DNA of 64,000 bases from Streptomyces viridosporus (lineage in GTDB: Bacteria; Actinomycetota; Actinomycetes; Streptomycetales; Streptomycetaceae), in NCBI RefSeq assembly GCF_002078235.1, contig NZ_MSGP01000218.1, positions 1-64,000 on the forward strand, read 5' to 3'. Below, in pieces: positions 56,249 through 64,000 of the stretch. Positions within the stretch are counted from its first letter, which is position 1; each line of letters starts with the position of its first letter. The notes beneath the pieces were generated by a model, which did not search any database, was not told the DNA's origin, and saw only the letters and a program-made list of their open reading frames with translations. A program made the position numbers and the translations under genes.

Positions 56249-58122
56249 CCGAGAAGCAGCAGGCCGCCGACCCGAGGGGGACGCTGCGGGCGATCACGCG
56301 GCTGATGCGCCCGCACCGGACGGTCCTCGTCGTCACCCTCCTGGTGAGCCTCGCCGGTGTCGTGGTGAACATCATCGCCCCGCTCCGCCTCGGCCACGCC
56401 ACGAACCTGATCGTCGCCGGCGTGGCCGGCGAGTCACTGCCGGCCGGGCTGACGAAGGAGCAGGCACTGGCCCGGCTTCGCGCGGAGGGCCACGGCACCC
56501 TCGCATCCGTGTACGACACGGTCGACTTCGTACCCGGTCACGGCATCGACTTCGCGGCGGTGGCGTCGGTCCTGTTGCTGGTGCTGGCCCTGTACGCGGC
56601 CGGGTCGGCCGCCAACTTCATGCAGGAGCGCATCGCGGCGAACGTCGTGCAGGCGGTCGCCCGGGACGTACGGACACGGGCGGAGGCGAAACTGGCCCGG
56701 CTGCCGCTCGGCTACTTCGACGGTCAGCCGCGCGGCGAGCTCCTGGGCCGCGTCACCAACGACGTCGACAATCTGCAGCAGGTGCTCCAGCAGACGTTCA
56801 GCCAGCTGGGCACCGCCGTACTGTACGCGACCGGCCTCACCGCCGTGATGTTCGTGATCTCGCCGCTGCTGGCGGCTCTGCTGCTGCTGAGCCTTCCGGT
56901 GTGCGCCGTGATCGCGGTGAAGCTGAGTGCCCGGGCACGGCCGCGGTTCGCCGAGCAATGGGCCGCCACCGGAGCCCTGGCCGCACACGTCGAGGACATG
57001 TACACCGGACACACCCTTGTCCGGGTGTTCGGACGACAGGCCCACAGCGAGGCGGAGTTCGACAGGCACAACGAGAAGGCGTACCGGGCGGGCTCGGCCG
57101 CGCAGTTCTTCGCGGCGACCGTCGAACCCGCGCTGAGCTTCGTGTCGAACCTGAACTACGTCGCCGTGGCCGTCATCGGCATGTTGCGGGTCGCCTCGGG
57201 CGCGCTGTCCATCGGTGAGGTGCAGGCCTTCCTGCAGTACACTAACCAGTTCAGCAACCAGGCCGGCCAGATCGGAGCGGTGGTCGGCAAGTTCCAGTCC
57301 GGCCTGGCCTCGGCCGAACGCGTCTTCGCCCTCCTCGACGCCGACGAGCAGTCGGCCGACTTGGCCGACCCGGCCACGCTCGCCACCGTGTCCGGCCACG
57401 TGGAGTTCCGGGACGTCAGCTTCCGCTACCGGCCGGACCGCCCGCTGATCGAGGACTTCTCCCTGTCGGTGCCGCCGGGGACGACGGTCGCGGTCGTGGG
57501 ACCGACCGGCGCGGGCAAGACGACACTCGGCAACCTCCTGATGCGCTTCTACGAGCCCGACTCCGGGCGGATCCTGCTCGACGGCGTGGACATCGCGACG
57601 ATGAGCCGCGAGGACCTCCGCTCACGCACGGGCCTGGTGCTCCAGGACACGTGGCTGTTCGAGGGGACGGTGGCGGAGAACATCGCGTACGGGCGCCCGG
57701 GCGCGACGCGCGAGGAGATCGTGGCCGCGGCCAGGGCGATGCGGGTGGACCACTTCGTGAGGACGCTGCCGAACGGCTACGACACGGTGCTCGACGAGGC
57801 GGCGGGCATCAGCGCCGGCGAGAAACAGCTCATCACGGTGGCGCGGGCGTTCCTCGCTGCTCCGTCCGTGCTGATCCTCGACGAGGCGACCAGTTCGGTC
57901 GACACCCGCAGCGAACTGTTGGTGCAGAAGGCCATGGCGGAGCTGCGCCGGGGCCGCACCAGTTTCGTGATCGCGCACCGGCTGTCCACCATCCGCGACG
58001 CGGACCTGATCCTCCTCATGCACCGGGGCCGGATCGTCGAGCAGGGCACGCACGACGAGCTCCTCGCCGTCGACGGCGCCTACGCTGATCTGTACACGTC
58101 CCAGTTCATCACCACGCCCTGA
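56245..58122 (+). CDS. pimB: ABC exporter subunit B (PimB/NysG family)
   Basis: Half-type ABC exporter of 625 aa: membrane domain in about the first 340 residues, ATPase domain after that. Walker A is VGPTGAGKTT near 420 and Walker B is VLILDEATSSVD near 542 with the catalytic Glu present, but the signature is altered to ISAGEKQ near 522. With subunit A this gives one consensus ATP site (B Walker motifs with the A signature) and one degenerate site, as is typical of heterodimeric exporters. The ATG overlaps the upstream stop by four bases (ATGA), so translation is coupled and the two products are expected in equal amounts. Confidence 0.92.
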   Translation: MTEKQQAADPRGTLRAITRLMRPHRTVLVVTLLVSLAGVVVNIIAPLRLGHATNLIVAGVAGESLPAGLTKEQALARLRAEGHGTLASVYDTVDFVPGHGIDFAAVASVLLLVLALYAAGSAANFMQERIAANVVQAVARDVRTRAEAKLARLPLGYFDGQPRGELLGRVTNDVDNLQQVLQQTFSQLGTAVLYATGLTAVMFVISPLLAALLLLSLPVCAVIAVKLSARARPRFAEQWAATGALAAHVEDMYTGHTLVRVFGRQAHSEAEFDRHNEKAYRAGSAAQFFAATVEPALSFVSNLNYVAVAVIGMLRVASGALSIGEVQAFLQYTNQFSNQAGQIGAVVGKFQSGLASAERVFALLDADEQSADLADPATLATVSGHVEFRDVSFRYRPDRPLIEDFSLSVPPGTTVAVVGPTGAGKTTLGNLLMRFYEPDSGRILLDGVDIATMSREDLRSRTGLVLQDTWLFEGTVAENIAYGRPGATREEIVAAARAMRVDHFVRTLPNGYDTVLDEAAGISAGEKQLITVARAFLAAPSVLILDEATSSVDTRSELLVQKAMAELRRGRTSFVIAHRLSTIRDADLILLMHRGRIVEQGTHDELLAVDGAYADLYTSQFITTP

Positions 58123-58496
58123 CGAGGGAGCACCGCCGCGGTTGCGCCAGGTGATCCCGAGGTCACGCAGGGCCGGAAACGGCCGTGCGGACGGCAGGCA
58201 GCTCCGTCCGGTCGGGGCGGAACAGTGCTCATGGCCTGTGAGAGCGGTGTGTCGGGAAGGCACACGAAGGCGTGCCTTCCCGGCAGTCCGACGCCGGTCG
58301 TCGAGCAGACCGACGTCGGCACGTCGCACGGGAAGGCACGCTCGTGCTCACCGCAGGGAACGACGACCCCTGCACACGTCACGGCTTGACCGGCGATTAC
58401 CGTCGAGGGCGCGCGCCGGGGCAGTGCCTCCGTCCCGGGCCCCGGACACGGCTCAGTCCGTCGGCCACGCCCTGACGGCGGGTCGCCGCAGCGGCC
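58123..58496. other. Intergenic region between converging ABC and P450 genes
   Basis: This 374-base gap separates the end of the ABC operon from the end of the P450 gene. Apart from the hairpin at 58253-58282 I see no gene; the short ORFs in it have atypical composition and no recognisable domain. Confidence 0.6.
58253..58282. terminator. Hairpin terminator between the ABC operon and the P450
   Basis: Inverted repeat CGGGAAGGCAC (58253-58263) with GTGCCTTCCCG (58272-58282), 11 bp, around an eight-base loop. The genes on both sides end toward it, so it may act in both directions. Confidence 0.65.
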
Positions 58497-59657
58497 TCAC
58501 CAGGTGATCTTGAGCTCGGGCATGGTCGAGAACAAGCGGTCGGCCTCGCGGTTGAGCTCGTCGAGCGGCACCGCGAGCCGGATGGAGGGTGCCCGCTCGA
58601 ACAGCGTCGTGTAGACGGTCCGCAGCTCCATCCGGGCCAGGGGCGCACCGAGGCAATGCCAGATTCCGTGCGCGAATGCCAGATGCTGGTTCGGGTTGCG
58701 CGTGATGTCCACGACCTCCGGGTCCTCGAAGGCCCGTGCGTCGAAGTTGGCCAGCGCGAAGTCCGGCAGCACAAGGTCCCCGGCCCGAATGGTCACCCCT
58801 GCGATCTCGATGTCCGCATTGGCGTAATGGGGTTGCGCCCCGCCACCGTGACTCGCGGTGCGCAGCATCTCCTCGACTGTCGGCTCGATCAGCGCGGGGT
58901 CCTGGAGCAACGCCTCCCGCAGCGCGTCATCGGTGGCCAGCCGAGCCACGCCGAACCCGATGTGCGTAGCGACGCTCTCGCCCCCGGCGAACAGCAGCAT
59001 CGCGACCAGCGTCGCCACCCGCTCATCGGTCTGTCCCGCGGCGACCAGTCCGGAGATCATGTCGTCGCGCGGTTCGACCCGCCGTTGCGCCGCGATCCCG
59101 GCCAGATACGTGTCGAGGGTGGCGTCGCCGTCGCCCGTGCCAAGGCCGGCCATCCGATGCAGAAGGTCACTGACCAGTTTCTGGTTAGCCACGGGGATGC
59201 CGACGAACTCGCACAGCACACGCATGGCCAACGGCCGCGCTAGCACCTTCTGCAGTTCCGCCGGGCGTTCGCCCGCCAGCATCTTGTCGACCAGTTCCGC
59301 CACGGTCGCTTCGACCTTCGGCTGAATCGCCCGCACGGAAGCGCGCGAGAAGTACGGCGTGAGCAGCGCCCGGAGCTCGGCATGGCGTTCGAACTCGGTC
59401 ATGATCTGTTCAAACACCGGGCTCGGCGCATATTTCGGTGCGCTGCTCGGGTCGGGATGCGAGCGGCCCAGCCTCCGGTCGACAAGCAGCCGCTTGATCT
59501 CCGGAGCTCCCATGACCAACCAGGCCTCGTCGCCGGTGTAGGTCCGGACCTTCCAGATCGGCCGTTCCGCCTGCATCGCCCGCAGTTCCTCGTTGATGCC
59601 GAGCAGTGGCGCGGTCAGGGACGCCATCGAGGGAATGTTGTCTTCGGCCATGGTCAT
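58497..59657 (-). CDS. pimD: Cytochrome P450, PimD-type polyene epoxidase/hydroxylase (CYP161-like)
   Basis: A 386-aa P450 that should act late on the macrolide ring. The I-helix motif is AGGES (224-228), with Ser in place of the usual Thr. The ExxR pair is Glu263-Arg266. The haem loop is FAHGIWHCLG with Cys335. The N-terminal part (ERPIWKVRTYTGDEAWLV) is as expected for the PimD/NysL/AmphL group. In pimaricin the related enzyme epoxidises C4-C5; S3 here is predicted to make that double bond, so epoxidation is the best guess, but C-hydroxylation (as in tetramycin and nystatin) cannot be excluded. The ATG at 59657 is chosen because GAGAGGA lies eight bases upstream; the longer form from 59705 lacks this. 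A LuxR-type operator lies 59 bases upstream. Confidence 0.88.
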   Translation of the reverse strand: MTMAEDNIPSMASLTAPLLGINEELRAMQAERPIWKVRTYTGDEAWLVMGAPEIKRLLVDRRLGRSHPDPSSAPKYAPSPVFEQIMTEFERHAELRALLTPYFSRASVRAIQPKVEATVAELVDKMLAGERPAELQKVLARPLAMRVLCEFVGIPVANQKLVSDLLHRMAGLGTGDGDATLDTYLAGIAAQRRVEPRDDMISGLVAAGQTDERVATLVAMLLFAGGESVATHIGFGVARLATDDALREALLQDPALIEPTVEEMLRTASHGGGAQPHYANADIEIAGVTIRAGDLVLPDFALANFDARAFEDPEVVDITRNPNQHLAFAHGIWHCLGAPLARMELRTVYTTLFERAPSIRLAVPLDELNREADRLFSTMPELKITW

Positions 59658-59715
59658 GGCTCGCGTCCTCTCCGCGTGAAGGCCGGTAGCACCGGACAGT
59701 CTCACGGCGTTGTCG

Positions 59716-59731
59716 GCCGGAAATCCCTAGA
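59716..59731 (-). promoter_or_regulatory. PAS-LuxR operator upstream of the PimD-type P450
   Basis: On the minus strand this reads CTAGGGATTTCCGGCC, a match at the first 12 positions of the PimM-type consensus. It differs at one base from the site before the glycosyltransferase. It lies 59-74 bases upstream of the P450 start and points toward it. pimD is a known PimM target in Streptomyces natalensis. Confidence 0.75.
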
Positions 59732-60270
59732 CAGCCGGCTCGCGTGACGAGTCGGTGCAGCTGCCCACGCTGCAGCAGAAGAAGCCCCGCTCGAGACGGA
59801 ATTCGTGACACTAGTCACGTCGAGTTGCGTCATAGATAAATGTGCAACTAGCCTTCAATGCAAGAGGCGACTGGGTGGATGTGTGGGGGGATATCTTGTT
59901 TCTGGCCTGATTCATGCGGTGCGAGGCATGAGCGTCTCCGACGCTGACGCTCCGGCTGTCACGTCGCGCACGGGGCACCAGGTAATGTTAACCAGCGCAG
60001 AGATATGCCGTCTCAACGGTGTTAAAGCACAGGAAACGCCGCAGGGGTTTCGTTAGGACTGGCGTGATCGCCATAGGGTCCATGACACCACACTCGGCCC
60101 TTGCTGTTCGCTCATATTGCTCATGACCGTCGCATCGCAGGATTTCCCGGTCCGACGACGACGTCCGGATTCAGGGTGGCAACCAACAAGACCGAAGAGC
60201 GGCGAGCGGCACCAGTCAACGTTGACAAGCCTCCAGCGCAGTCGCCTGAAACCTTCCGACGAGGGACATC
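59732..60270. other. AT-richer regulatory gap between the P450 and the first PAS-LuxR gene
   Basis: No credible gene. The region is less GC-rich than its surroundings and contains short dyads: CGTGAC-ACTA-GTCACG (59804-59819) and AGTTGC-N15-GCAACT (59823-59849). A partial operator-like GGGATATC lies at 59889-59896. A TTGACA hexamer lies at 60222-60227, 44 bases before the regulator start, but no good -10 follows it. The region probably carries the promoter of the regulator at 60271. Confidence 0.5.
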
Positions 60271-60978
60271 ATGCAAGATGCAATAGATCGTCTGACGGAA
60301 CGCTCCCACACTGATATGCATCGCTCTGTGTCGCACCAAGGCGCACCGTCCCGGTCGGCGGCCATGTTCCATTCCCTGTTCGAGCGTTCCGGAGTCGGGA
60401 TGGCGGCCCTGGACTCGTACAGCCGCATCCGGCAGGCCAACGATGCCATGCTCGCCCTGCTCGACCGCAGTACCTCCGAGGTCCGGGACATTGAGTTCGC
60501 CGACCTTGTACACCCTGACAGCCGCTCCCAGTTACAGGTCAGCTTCGATCAGCTCCGCCTCGGCCGTGCCGGCCGCTTCACCGAGTACGTCAAGGTCCCG
60601 CGCCCGGACCATGCGGTGGGTGGCAGTCTGACGGCACTGAGGATGCGCGCCGACGCCCGCGCCAACAGCCCGCTTCTCGTGCTGCTCCAGGCCGACCCTC
60701 CGCCCGCCGAACGCCCGCCGGGCGGTGCCCGATCCACACTGCTGAGCGAGATGGAGGCCAAGATCCTCGAGAGGGTCGCCGCCGGTGCCTCCACCGTGCA
60801 GTTGGCCGGCCAGCTGCACCTCAGCTGCAAAGGCATCGAGTACCACATCAGCGCCATGCTCCGAAAGCTGGGTGTTCCTAACCGGCCGGCCCTGGTCTCC
60901 CGCGCCTACACGATAGGCATCCTCAGCAGCGGCACTTGGCCACCCCGAGTCCAGCAAGAGCACGTCAAATGCCGTTGA
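60271..60978 (+). CDS. PAS-LuxR pathway activator (PimM family), TTA-containing
   Basis: A 235-aa regulator with a PAS sensor domain (about 33-140, FHSLFERSGVGMAALD) and a LuxR helix-turn-helix (about 157-218, LSEMEAKILERVAAGAST then GIEYHISAMLRKL). This is the architecture of PimM, AmphRIV and NysRIV, which activate polyene PKS, tailoring and export genes by binding CTVGGGAWWTCCCBAG near the -35 region. Such sites are present upstream of four or five genes here. Codon 88 is TTA (60532-60534), which should make translation depend on the bldA tRNA and so on developmental stage. GAGGG lies five bases before the ATG. It faces the second PAS-LuxR gene; which of the two is the PimM orthologue cannot be decided by eye. 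Confidence 0.92.
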   Translation: MQDAIDRLTERSHTDMHRSVSHQGAPSRSAAMFHSLFERSGVGMAALDSYSRIRQANDAMLALLDRSTSEVRDIEFADLVHPDSRSQLQVSFDQLRLGRAGRFTEYVKVPRPDHAVGGSLTALRMRADARANSPLLVLLQADPPPAERPPGGARSTLLSEMEAKILERVAAGASTVQLAGQLHLSCKGIEYHISAMLRKLGVPNRPALVSRAYTIGILSSGTWPPRVQQEHVKCR

Positions 60979-60996
60979 TCCGACGTTCGTCGGGTC
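60977..60996. terminator. Small hairpin at the stop codon of the first PAS-LuxR gene
   Basis: GATCCGAC (60977-60984) pairs with GTCGGGTC (60989-60996) around GTTC, with one G-T pair. It overlaps the stop codon and lies between two converging regulator genes. The rest of the gap to 61266 shows no clear feature. Confidence 0.45.
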
Positions 60997-61266
60997 GAGT
61001 CACCGCTGGTGAGGCATGCCTCCGGTCCCGGGGGCAGTGACGGGAAGTCGCGCCTGTCCTTGATCGGTGGAGGCAGCCGGACGCTCCGCGTCCAGGATCG
61101 AAGGCACGGGAGGCTCTCCGCCGGCGCGGTCCGCTGCCCGCTCGGAAATCCGGTCGTCGGCCGGTGAGCGGACACCGGGATGCACAGTCCGGCCGACCCG
61201 GATCCGCAGGGACGGAACCGCCCGGCAGAAGACCGTCACGGGCGGATTCCGGTCCCTGCCGACCCC

Positions 61267-62013
61267 TCAGGTCTGCACATACGTCGACTGCACGGTGGGT
61301 GGCCAGCTCTCCGTGTTCAACACGCCCATGGAGTAGGCCTTGGAGGCCAGCTCGGTTCGGTTAATGGCTTTGAACCTGCGCAGCAGAGCCGTTATCCGGT
61401 ACTCCACCCCGCCTCGGCTCATGTGCAGAACGGTCGCCAGCTTGCCCGTGGACATCCCGGCGGCGACGCCCTCCAGAATTCTGGCATCCATCGGGGTGAG
61501 CAGCACTCCACGCTGAACGATCGCCTGTGCCTTGCCGACCCGGGAAGTCTGGCTCACCAGCACCAGAATGGCATCGACTTCACCGCCCGACCTGACCACC
61601 GAGACGGCGGTCAGCTCACCGAACAGCAGCGCGCCGTCCTGTCTGACCGCGATGATCTTTCCACCGACACGGTCACGCTCACCGGCGCCGAGCAGGGCCA
61701 GATCACGGCCTATGGATCTCCGTACCGTCGGATGCAGCAACGCCAGGAACGGACGACCGTAACTGTCCTGGGGATTCCGGTCGAACTGCGCAAGGAAATC
61801 AATGTTGGCCTCACACAGACACAGCGCACGATCCAGCGTCGCCATGCACAGTCCGGACTGCTCGAACATCAGCCGGAATATCTCACCGTACTCCGATCTC
61901 TGTTTCGTCGCGATGTACGGGGCATGGGCCGCTGTCGTGCCACACGAGTCATCGATCACGGTATCGCCACTCCCGTCGAAGGCATAACAGCGCCGCCCGA
62001 TGGCGCTCATCAT
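61267..62013 (-). CDS. Second PAS-LuxR regulator
   Basis: A 248-aa protein with the same plan as its neighbour: PAS domain at about 43-153 (FRLMFEQSGLCMATLD) and a LuxR helix-turn-helix at about 172-232 (LTPMDARILEGVAAGMST then GGVEYRITALLRR), ending in the family-typical SMGVLNTESWPPTV. The two proteins are clearly related but far from identical, so this is an old duplication or separate acquisition. The ATG at 62013 is followed by a second ATG at once; no strong ribosome binding site is visible, so the start is uncertain. No TTA codon was noticed, unlike the neighbour. It may share the same operators, act on the other regulator, or control the oxidase region. Confidence 0.88.
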   Translation of the reverse strand: MMSAIGRRCYAFDGSGDTVIDDSCGTTAAHAPYIATKQRSEYGEIFRLMFEQSGLCMATLDRALCLCEANIDFLAQFDRNPQDSYGRPFLALLHPTVRRSIGRDLALLGAGERDRVGGKIIAVRQDGALLFGELTAVSVVRSGGEVDAILVLVSQTSRVGKAQAIVQRGVLLTPMDARILEGVAAGMSTGKLATVLHMSRGGVEYRITALLRRFKAINRTELASKAYSMGVLNTESWPPTVQSTYVQT

Positions 62014-62064
62014 CTGGTGCAGTCAACTGAGAGATCACTTGATGTCGCGGGTTCGAGTGCCATG

Positions 62065-62108
62065 ACGCCGTTGCTGCTGTGCAACTCGTTGCACAGCAGC
62101 AACGGCGT
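62065..62108. repeat. Perfect 20-bp inverted repeat with a four-base loop
   Basis: Arms at 62065-62084 and 62089-62108 are exact reverse complements, separated by CTCG. It lies 52 bases upstream of the second regulator start and just after the thioesterase relic. It could end transcripts coming from the cholesterol oxidase, or act in the leader of the regulator mRNA; there is no T tract on either side. Confidence 0.85.
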
Positions 62109-62125
62109 GCCCCGATGTGACGTGG

Positions 62126-62289
62126 CTGCACGCGTAGCACGTCGACGCTGCCGGGCGTGGATGGGGAGACGGGGAAGGGGGAGCCGGTGGAACCGCCCGC
62201 GTGGGGCAGGCGGACCAGCCGGACACGGGCATCGGGGCGTGGGGGAGCCTGCGGGTCCACAGGCCATTGTCGCTGAGGGCGGAGTTCAC
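62126..62289 (-). pseudogene. Relic of a type II thioesterase N-terminus, frameshifted and truncated
   Basis: On the minus strand, a GTG at 62289 opens with VNSALSDNGLWTRRL in one frame. The typical thioesterase sequence RPDARVRLVRLPHAGGSTG and then SVDVLRVQ continues in another frame. Discrete type II thioesterases begin in just this way (a W-RR-H motif, then a PDARVRLVC-PHAGGSA stretch, then VDVLAVQYPGR). One base appears to be missing between the two parts, and similarity stops at VQ, before the PGR motif and the GxSxG catalytic Ser, at about 62126. No remainder of the gene is seen in the window. Pimaricin has a discrete thioesterase gene (pimI), so a lost editing thioesterase is likely. 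It lies between the cholesterol oxidase and the second regulator, in what would otherwise be a 386-base gap. Confidence 0.65.
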
Positions 62290-62399
62290 GGGATGTCTTC
62301 TTCTCGGTTCTGGTTCGTCCGCCCACCATGGCGGGGCGTTCGTCGGATGAATCGGATTAAGAGGGAGGCGGGGCACGGAGTGGCCTCGCCCGCCGCTTG

Positions 62400-64000
<1,601 letters not shown>

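Noticed and set aside
59658-59705. Longer start for the PimD-type P450
   Set aside because: The extra 16 residues are not family-like, and GAGAGGA stands at the right distance from the ATG at 59657.
59805-60056. Small ORF (83 codons) upstream of the first regulator
   Set aside because: No ribosome binding site, no recognisable domain, and it covers the dyads in the regulatory gap.
60101-60314. Two overlapping small ORFs just before the first regulator
   Set aside because: They overlap each other and the regulator start and have no domain or translation signal.
61141-61153. Sequence resembling half of a PAS-LuxR operator (CTCGGAAATCCGG)
   Set aside because: It lies between two converging genes where no promoter is expected and needs a one-base gap to fit the consensus.

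Overview
The window is a high-GC actinomycete sequence, almost certainly Streptomyces, judged from the GC-rich third codon positions, the PKS style, the [3Fe-4S] ferredoxin and a secreted cholesterol oxidase close to the Streptomyces enzymes. It holds most of a polyene macrolide antifungal gene cluster of the pimaricin (natamycin) class. No tRNA, rRNA, CRISPR array or insertion sequence was seen.

Layout. Positions 1-10792 (minus strand): the N-terminal end of a modular PKS that runs off the left edge (called S1 here), preceded by S0, a loading module fused to a fully reducing extension module. Positions 10793-11012: a divergent promoter region. Positions 11013-14978 (plus strand): mycosaminyltransferase, mycosamine aminotransferase, the P450 that should make the exocyclic carboxyl group, and its ferredoxin. 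Positions 15005-15113: two strong hairpins between convergent operons. Positions 15214-54343 (minus strand): S2 (six modules, 9239 aa), S3 (one module) and S4 (one module plus thioesterase), transcribed in the order S2-S3-S4. Positions 54344-54511: a second divergent promoter. Positions 54512-58122: two coupled ABC exporter genes. Positions 58497-59657: a PimD-type P450. Positions 60271-62013: two convergent PAS-LuxR regulators. Positions 62126-62289: a frameshifted, truncated type II thioesterase relic. Positions 62400-64000: a cholesterol oxidase that runs off the right edge.

How the genes work together. S0 loads methylmalonyl-CoA, decarboxylates it with a KS-S domain (active-site Cys replaced by Ser) to give propionyl, then adds one malonate with full DH-ER-KR reduction. 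The predicted pentanoyl unit would leave a butyl side chain on the lactone carbon. S1 (mostly outside the window) should then build three of the four double bonds. S2, S3 and S4 match, module by module, the expected chemistry of pimaricin modules 5-12, including one methylmalonyl AT for the branch that becomes the carboxyl group and one dead KR for the hemiketal ketone. Propionate plus 13 extenders plus one methyl branch is 30 aglycone carbons if S1 carries four modules. This fits lucensomycin (etruscomycin), the butyl analogue of pimaricin, better than pimaricin itself. The product name is an inference; S1 and the GDP-mannose dehydratase lie outside the window.

Regulation. Sites resembling the PimM-type PAS-LuxR operator (consensus CTVGGGAWWTCCCBAG) lie upstream of the glycosyltransferase, S2, the ABC exporter and the PimD-type P450. 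One regulator and the carboxylase P450 each carry a TTA codon, which suggests bldA dependence.
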